A stretch of 21,450 nucleotides of DNA from Nitrosomonas sp. (GTDB taxonomy: Bacteria > Pseudomonadota > Gammaproteobacteria > Burkholderiales > Nitrosomonadaceae), in contig DOOY01000028.1 of NCBI GenBank assembly GCA_003514765.1, positions 249 to 21,698 of the forward strand, written 5' to 3'. The notes under the pieces were generated by a model. It worked only from the letters and a program-made list of their open reading frames with translations, searched no databases and was not told where the DNA came from. Positions 16,852-21,450 of this stretch are shown here, one piece after another. Numbering within the stretch: position 1 is the stretch's first letter; the number at the start of each line of letters is the position of its first letter. Position numbers and translations under genes: made by a program.

Positions 16852-19263
16852 ATGTCCGCCATTCTTCTGAAATCCGCCGATCTGCGTATTCAAATCGACC
16901 CTGATACACTTGGATTTACGGATACTTCAAAATTATTACAGTCGCCTTTGTCATGGATTGGACAAAAACGCGCCGAAGCTGCCACACATTTTGGACTCAA
17001 TATGCAACAGCCCGATTATCACCTGTTTGTATTGGGCGAAGTTGGCAGCGGCCGATCCTCATTATTGCGCCAAGCAATGATTACTGTTGCAGCTAAAAGT
17101 GCCGCGCCTCCCGATCTATGTTATCTCTATAATTTCACTGCACCCGAAAAGCCAATTGCCATACGTCTACCAACCGGACAGGGCCGTCTATTGCGCCAGT
17201 CACTGGCGCAGCTGACAAAATCGCTACCCGATGAAATAGTACGCTGCTTAAATGGTCAGGATTTTAAAATCAAATACGAACAATTACTCAAGAAATTCAA
17301 GCATGCGGAAACAAAGTTATATACTGAACTGAGCTCATTTGCTGAAGAACGTCATTTCTCGATTCGGCGAGAGGCTGAACAAATCGTCTTTACCCTGCTG
17401 GACAGTAAAGGAAAAATTTTAACCGAAGATAACTTATTTAAACTCCCCAAGACACGTAGAACCGAAATTGACCAGGCTGAACAAGAATTACATGCGGCAA
17501 TTATTCGATATTTTGAAGAAATCAAACGTATTGAAAGCGACAAAAGGACAAAGCTTGCCGCGCTACAGCGAAATGCCGTTACCCCACTTTTAAATCAGAG
17601 ATTTCGAACTTTACACAACAATCTGCATCGACAACTCAGGAATCACACACGACTCAAAACATTCCTGGATCAAGTCATACAGGATATTTTAAACAACTTG
17701 CCTCTGTTTGAGTCAGCCGACGAGGTTAATGACAAAAAACAAAACAATGCACTGGACCAAATATTGTCACATTATCAGGTTAATCTTATTGTGGATAATT
17801 GTGAATTAAAAGGCGCGCCAGTCATTGTTGAAGACAATCCACTCGCCCACTTATTGTTTGGCAACATCGATTATCAGCTTGAAGACGGCAAAATAAAAAC
17901 CGATTTCATGCGTATCCGCGCTGGCAGCCTGCATAAAGCGCATGGTGGGTACATTATGTTGCATCTGAGCGACTTGCTGACAGACACAGCAGTCTGGGTA
18001 AGGCTGCGTCGTTTGCTGCGCAGCAATCGACTCCAAATTGATGAGCCGATTTCAGCATTGACTGCAAATATGCCGGCCTCTATCGAGCCAGAGGCAGTAG
18101 ATATCAACATCAAGATTGTTTTAATCGGCTCTCGGGAGGATTATTATTTTCTGCAGCAGGAAGATCCCGAATTTATCCGCCGTTTTCGTGTCAAGGTTGA
18201 TTTTGCCGACGATTTCAAATCGAGTTCGGATACCTATCATGCATCGTCTATTTTTGTTGCACATATCTGTCACGCAAAAAAACTGCCCCATTTTTCAGCC
18301 GGCGCCACAACGCGTTTGCTAGAAGAATCGCACCGAGAAGTAGATGACCAAACGCGTCAGAGCGCAATTTTTGCGCGCACCGAAATGCTTATAATGGAAA
18401 GCGCCACATTGTGCAGTGATCGTGGCGGACTAGTCGTTGAAATTACAGATATCATGGCAGCGCTACAGGCGCGTACAGTACGCCATAATTACCCGGATCA
18501 ATGGCTGCAGGAAGCCATTACGGATGGTGACATTCTGATATCGCTGCAAGGTAAAAAAACAGGCCAGTTGAATGCGATCACTCAGATCGATATGGGTGAT
18601 CATAGTTTTGGCACGCCGATACGCGTTACCGCACGCACCTTTGCCGGAGAAAACGGTCTACTGAATATTGCCCATGAAGTTGAAATGTCCGGACCTATTC
18701 ATGACAAAGGCGTGCTCATTCTACAAAATTATCTGTCAGCTTTATTTGCGCATCTTGCACCGCTTGCGTTGAGTGCATCCATTGTTTTTGAACAAGAGTA
18801 TGCAGGTATAGAAGGTGACTCTGCTTCCTGTGCCGAATTTTTTGCACTGCTCTCATCGTTATCGAGAATTCCTGTCAAACAAAGCATTGCAATAACAGGC
18901 GCATTAAATCAATACGGCGAGGTCCTGCCCGTTGGCGGCATCAATGACAAGATTGAAGGATTTTTTAATGTCTGCGAAAAAACCGGCCTAAACGGTGAAC
19001 AAGGTGTTTTAATTCCATACCACAACCAAAGACATCTTATGCTCAACTACAACGTAATTGAAGCCGTGGAACAAGACTTATTCCATATTTATGCTATGAA
19101 GCATGTGACCGAAGGCCTGGAATTACTGACCGGGACGCCATCCGGAATAACTGAAAAAAGAAAAATAAAAAAATATCCAGCTAAAACCGTACTGGGTCAT
19201 GTGGAAAAAACACTTATTGACTTCCGAGCCGCCTGTCAAACATCACATGCCAAAGCGGACTAA
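16852..19263 (+). CDS. LonB-like ATP-dependent protease with AAA_32-type domain
   Basis: It belongs to the group of Lon-related proteases found beside the classical Lon in many proteobacteria (E. coli YcbZ/LonH is a relative). The 803 residues begin with a P-loop GEVGSGRSS (62-70) in which Arg68 replaces the usual Lys. A charged coiled-coil insert follows (about 135-280), then the rest of the AAA region with HGGYIMLHLSDLL (364-376) and IVLIGSREDYY. The Lon-type protease domain (about 560-765) has Ser657 (GDSAS) and Lys700 (INDKIEG), 43 residues apart as in E. coli Lon (S679/K722), so proteolysis should be intact. There is no classical Lon N-domain. It is probably a monocistronic stress or quality-control protease. 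Confidence 0.93.
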   Translation: MSAILLKSADLRIQIDPDTLGFTDTSKLLQSPLSWIGQKRAEAATHFGLNMQQPDYHLFVLGEVGSGRSSLLRQAMITVAAKSAAPPDLCYLYNFTAPEKPIAIRLPTGQGRLLRQSLAQLTKSLPDEIVRCLNGQDFKIKYEQLLKKFKHAETKLYTELSSFAEERHFSIRREAEQIVFTLLDSKGKILTEDNLFKLPKTRRTEIDQAEQELHAAIIRYFEEIKRIESDKRTKLAALQRNAVTPLLNQRFRTLHNNLHRQLRNHTRLKTFLDQVIQDILNNLPLFESADEVNDKKQNNALDQILSHYQVNLIVDNCELKGAPVIVEDNPLAHLLFGNIDYQLEDGKIKTDFMRIRAGSLHKAHGGYIMLHLSDLLTDTAVWVRLRRLLRSNRLQIDEPISALTANMPASIEPEAVDINIKIVLIGSREDYYFLQQEDPEFIRRFRVKVDFADDFKSSSDTYHASSIFVAHICHAKKLPHFSAGATTRLLEESHREVDDQTRQSAIFARTEMLIMESATLCSDRGGLVVEITDIMAALQARTVRHNYPDQWLQEAITDGDILISLQGKKTGQLNAITQIDMGDHSFGTPIRVTARTFAGENGLLNIAHEVEMSGPIHDKGVLILQNYLSALFAHLAPLALSASIVFEQEYAGIEGDSASCAEFFALLSSLSRIPVKQSIAITGALNQYGEVLPVGGINDKIEGFFNVCEKTGLNGEQGVLIPYHNQRHLMLNYNVIEAVEQDLFHIYAMKHVTEGLELLTGTPSGITEKRKIKKYPAKTVLGHVEKTLIDFRAACQTSHAKAD

Positions 19264-19283
19264 CTATATATAAACCCATGCCC

Positions 19284-20864
19284 CTAAGAACTCAGAGCCA
19301 TTAGAATTTGTGTTTTTAATAATTTAATCAATTTCATTTCATTGATAGACATGCTCTCAGCTGCAATCGTTGAACGATCCGCGTAAAACAGGCCAATTGG
19401 CTTATTTCCAACCACCAACGGCAAAATCATAAAACTTTTGGCTTCGGGCAATAACTGTATATGCCAGCTTGGCAATGCACTCCGGATTTTAGGATCTGTC
19501 GCATTTGAAATTGACAAATCAACATTCTTTTTTATAGCCATACTAAACAAATCATTTGATCCAGAATCCGGGAAAACAAAACTTTCCTGGATTTTATCAT
19601 GATTCAAACCCAGTGAATTCCGTGCGCGGAACAGATTTGTCTGGACATCCTTCAAGCAAACGGTTACAAACTGGAAACCCAAGCTACTATAATAAGTTTC
19701 CAGAACCGACTTAAATAGTGCATTAATATTATACTGGCCGGAAGCGATCATTTCCGAAACATGCCTGGCGCCTGTTTGAAGTTGGTCCACTGCACTAAAA
19801 GGCTTACCGTTCGCATCGCCATCTTCAAGCTGTTTCTTGCGGATATCCGTCATATCGTCCATTAAACGATTTGAAAGATCACCTACGGAACCGGATTGGT
19901 TTACTCGATAATCATTCTCGTCAGGCTCTTTAGCTTTCTCTTGTGACTGCAAATTTAAGGTGTGGCTGGATATGGCGCGCATTTGCTCCGATGATTCGTT
20001 TACCAACACATCAACCCCATTTGAATCCAACAGCAATGATTCTCCAAAACGATTCACTAAATCTTTATTTAGTGCAGCATTACTCGATATCACATCGGAT
20101 AATGCCAATAAAGCTGTGCTTTCACTAAATTCTGCGACCTGCTGCATCCATTCAATACGATTTTTAGGCCGCTTTAAAACTCTTCCGGGCATGATTTTCA
20201 TTGCAATAATGATTGATTCAGGAATATTCCATTCCCGTAATGCAAACTCCGTTAACCAGCCAAATGTGCATCCAAGCTTTTGTAGTGACGCACGTGCTTC
20301 AGAATTGCCGTCTTTCTTGGCTAATATTAATATTTCTCTATACAGCCGCTCATCATAGGCAGCGAGTATTAAGCGTCCCAGGTTTTTAAACAATGACGCA
20401 ATGGCAACTTCTTCCGCGTTCGGATATGTACTGCGTTTGGCCAGGCTGCGGCCGATCAAGCTTGCCGATAGCGCAAGCATTAATTCATGGCGCACCACCC
20501 TAGCATTCTTGCTTGGCATTCCGTCAACCAGCATCATGGCCAGTGCACATGCTTTTATTGTATCCATTCCCAGCAGCTGAATCGCCTTGGAAATACAGGT
20601 AACCGATGACGCACCCGTACGATAACTGATTGAATTGGATAAACGCAGAATCTTCAATGTAAGAGAAGGATCCGACAAAATAAAATGCGTTAATTGTTCC
20701 AGCGACTCGCCGTCCGATGAAGTAAGTTGCACCACATTTGATATGGAGCTACCGAGCGTTGGCAAGTCGGGATCGTTACATATCATGTCAATCAGCTTAT
20801 CTTTAATTGACACAGCTTCATCTTCACTCGAAGAATTTATGATGGCTGCATTAAGATTTTTCAT
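19284..20864 (-). CDS. HDOD-GAF signalling protein
   Basis: The 526 residues hold an N-terminal HDOD domain (about 22-235; family-typical LPTLGSSISNVVQLTSS and SDPSLTLKILRLSNSISY), a polar linker (about 290-360) and a C-terminal GAF domain (about 370-526, with PLVVGNKPIGLFYADRS). HDOD proteins act in signalling, often linked to second messengers, motility or cell-cycle control. Where catalytic HD phosphohydrolases have His-Asp, this one reads SLFKNLGRLIL (157-167), so it is very probably non-enzymatic. The GAF domain suggests ligand or redox sensing. It converges with the Lon-like gene (20 bases apart) and diverges from mfd. No ribosome site is seen before ATG 20864-20862. Confidence 0.92.
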   Translation of the reverse strand: MKNLNAAIINSSSEDEAVSIKDKLIDMICNDPDLPTLGSSISNVVQLTSSDGESLEQLTHFILSDPSLTLKILRLSNSISYRTGASSVTCISKAIQLLGMDTIKACALAMMLVDGMPSKNARVVRHELMLALSASLIGRSLAKRSTYPNAEEVAIASLFKNLGRLILAAYDERLYREILILAKKDGNSEARASLQKLGCTFGWLTEFALREWNIPESIIIAMKIMPGRVLKRPKNRIEWMQQVAEFSESTALLALSDVISSNAALNKDLVNRFGESLLLDSNGVDVLVNESSEQMRAISSHTLNLQSQEKAKEPDENDYRVNQSGSVGDLSNRLMDDMTDIRKKQLEDGDANGKPFSAVDQLQTGARHVSEMIASGQYNINALFKSVLETYYSSLGFQFVTVCLKDVQTNLFRARNSLGLNHDKIQESFVFPDSGSNDLFSMAIKKNVDLSISNATDPKIRSALPSWHIQLLPEAKSFMILPLVVGNKPIGLFYADRSTIAAESMSINEMKLIKLLKTQILMALSS

Positions 20865-20936
20865 GGGAGTTCGTTGATTTTAGAAATGAAACTTCTTGTT
20901 TCTTCAATATTTTTAATCGTGGGCACGTTTAAAACA

Positions 20937-20956
20937 TCAAGCAATTATCTGCTTGA
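20937..20956. repeat. Perfect 7-bp inverted repeat upstream of the HDOD-GAF gene
   Basis: TCAAGCA (20937-20943) and TGCTTGA (20950-20956) flank ATTATC. It is symmetrical and lies about 75 bases before the HDOD-GAF start, compatible with a dimeric regulator site or a leader hairpin. Neither is shown. Confidence 0.4.
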
Positions 20957-21187
20957 AAATACAAATCTGATCTACAAATTTTTCGATTGATGATTATTGC
21001 CTATCTTCATATATATAACCGTCATCCTGTTAGTGTCCAACATAATACTACGGCATAACAAGGGATAATTTAGCAATAACATGCACCAATAGCGATCATC
21101 TCCGCGTTTGCAATGTATTCTCTTCTCCTAAAGCCGGAAAATTCAGGCAAGCCACCATCAGGAAAAGATTGCAATATCAAAATAGCC

Positions 21188-21193
21188 TATAAT
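21188..21193 (+). promoter_or_regulatory. Possible -10 box of mfd
   Basis: A perfect TATAAT is 41 bases before ATG 21235. The only nearby TTG-type hexamer, TTGCAA (21169-21174), is just 13 bases upstream, too close for a normal sigma-70 spacer. Confidence 0.3.
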
Positions 21194-21234
21194 AGTTTGC
21201 CTTTTGTTCATTGCTGTTTCTTTATTTCTGCACA

Positions 21235-21450
21235 ATGAACTTCGAACAAATATCTCATAATATGCAACACAAGTTTACGTTACCTCATCCCGGATCAATT
21301 TCACGTTATTCTGATTTTGCAGGCTCCAGCAATGCACTATTTTTCGCACAACTGGCACGACAAACAAGACCTGTCACCATCATTACGGCCAATGCACTGA
21401 ATGCACAGCAATTACTGGAAGAAATTCCGTTTTTTGCACCCGAACTGCAA
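21235..21450 (+). CDS. mfd: Transcription-repair coupling factor, N-terminal part (cut by window edge)
   Basis: Mfd removes RNA polymerase stalled at DNA damage and recruits UvrA. Only the first 72 residues are in the window. The stretch with QHKFTLPHPGSISRYSDFAG followed by SSNALFFAQLA and VTIITANALNAQQLLEEI fits the start of the Mfd UvrB-like N-terminal module, in which a short lead-in precedes a beta strand and the L-x-x-EI-x-FF pattern. The enzyme's Walker motifs and helicase domain lie outside the window, so the call rests on N-terminal similarity. No Shine-Dalgarno sequence precedes ATG 21235. Confidence 0.8.
   Translation, partial: MNFEQISHNMQHKFTLPHPGSISRYSDFAGSSNALFFAQLARQTRPVTIITANALNAQQLLEEIPFFAPELQ

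Larger units (their letters stand above)
20865..21234. other. 370-base AT-rich intergenic region between the HDOD-GAF gene and mfd
   Basis: I see no gene. It holds GAAAC/GTTTC around five bases (20888-20902) and a perfect 7-bp inverted repeat TCAAGCA/TGCTTGA with a 6-base spacer (20937-20956). Both lie in what would be the leader or promoter of the minus-strand HDOD-GAF gene. Nearer mfd there is a TATAAT box. Confidence 0.6.

Noticed and set aside
20990..21080. TTATTGC/GCAATAA inverted repeat spanning about 85 bases upstream of mfd
   Set aside because: Short AT-rich arms with a loop over 70 bases are expected by chance.

Overview
The window looks like ordinary chromosomal DNA from a betaproteobacterium, most likely a Nitrosomonas-type ammonia oxidiser or a close relative. 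This rests on the gene set, on protein sequences of proteobacterial type, on the divergent gatCAB / mreBCD-mrdA-rodA arrangement (familiar in Betaproteobacteria) and on a fairly low G+C. Species assignment is inference. I saw no transposase, phage gene, tRNA, rRNA or CRISPR array. The window cuts a gene at each end: holB on the left (minus strand) and mfd on the right (plus strand).

Layout. (1) 1-1094, minus: tmk then holB, overlapping by a few bases. (2) 1182-1799, plus: ampD, divergent from tmk. (3) 1900-2697, plus: an unrecognised acidic, membrane-anchored protein with a TPR-like C-terminus. (4) 2728-6120, minus: gatC-gatA-gatB, the tRNA-dependent amidotransferase, with an unusually long gatC-gatA gap. 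(5) 6249-12900, plus: the rod-shape cluster mreB-mreC-mreD-mrdA-rodA-rlpA. It supplies the actin-like filament, its membrane partners, the transpeptidase/glycosyltransferase pair of the elongasome and a lipoprotein lytic transglycosylase. Several junctions are 4-base overlaps. (6) 12901-13321: a gene-free stretch with a strong intrinsic terminator facing the minus strand, and hairpins that together suggest a small RNA antisense to the end of the rod operon. (7) 13322-16641, plus: a tight group of a 57-residue unknown protein, a TraB/PrgY-family membrane protein and a complete ABC exporter. (8) 16852-19263, plus: a LonB-like ATP-dependent protease with an AAA_32-type domain. (9) 19284-20864, minus: an HDOD-GAF signalling protein, convergent with it. 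(10) 20865-21234: AT-rich spacer. (11) 21235 to the end: the start of mfd.

Most of the window is housekeeping: nucleotide supply and replication, cell-wall recycling and elongation, tRNA amidation, transcription-coupled repair. The parts I would look at again are the possible minus-strand RNA after rlpA, the small-protein/TraB/ABC group, the structured mreB-mreC junction and the unknown acidic TPR protein. None is proven to be a new system; the hypotheses are marked as such.
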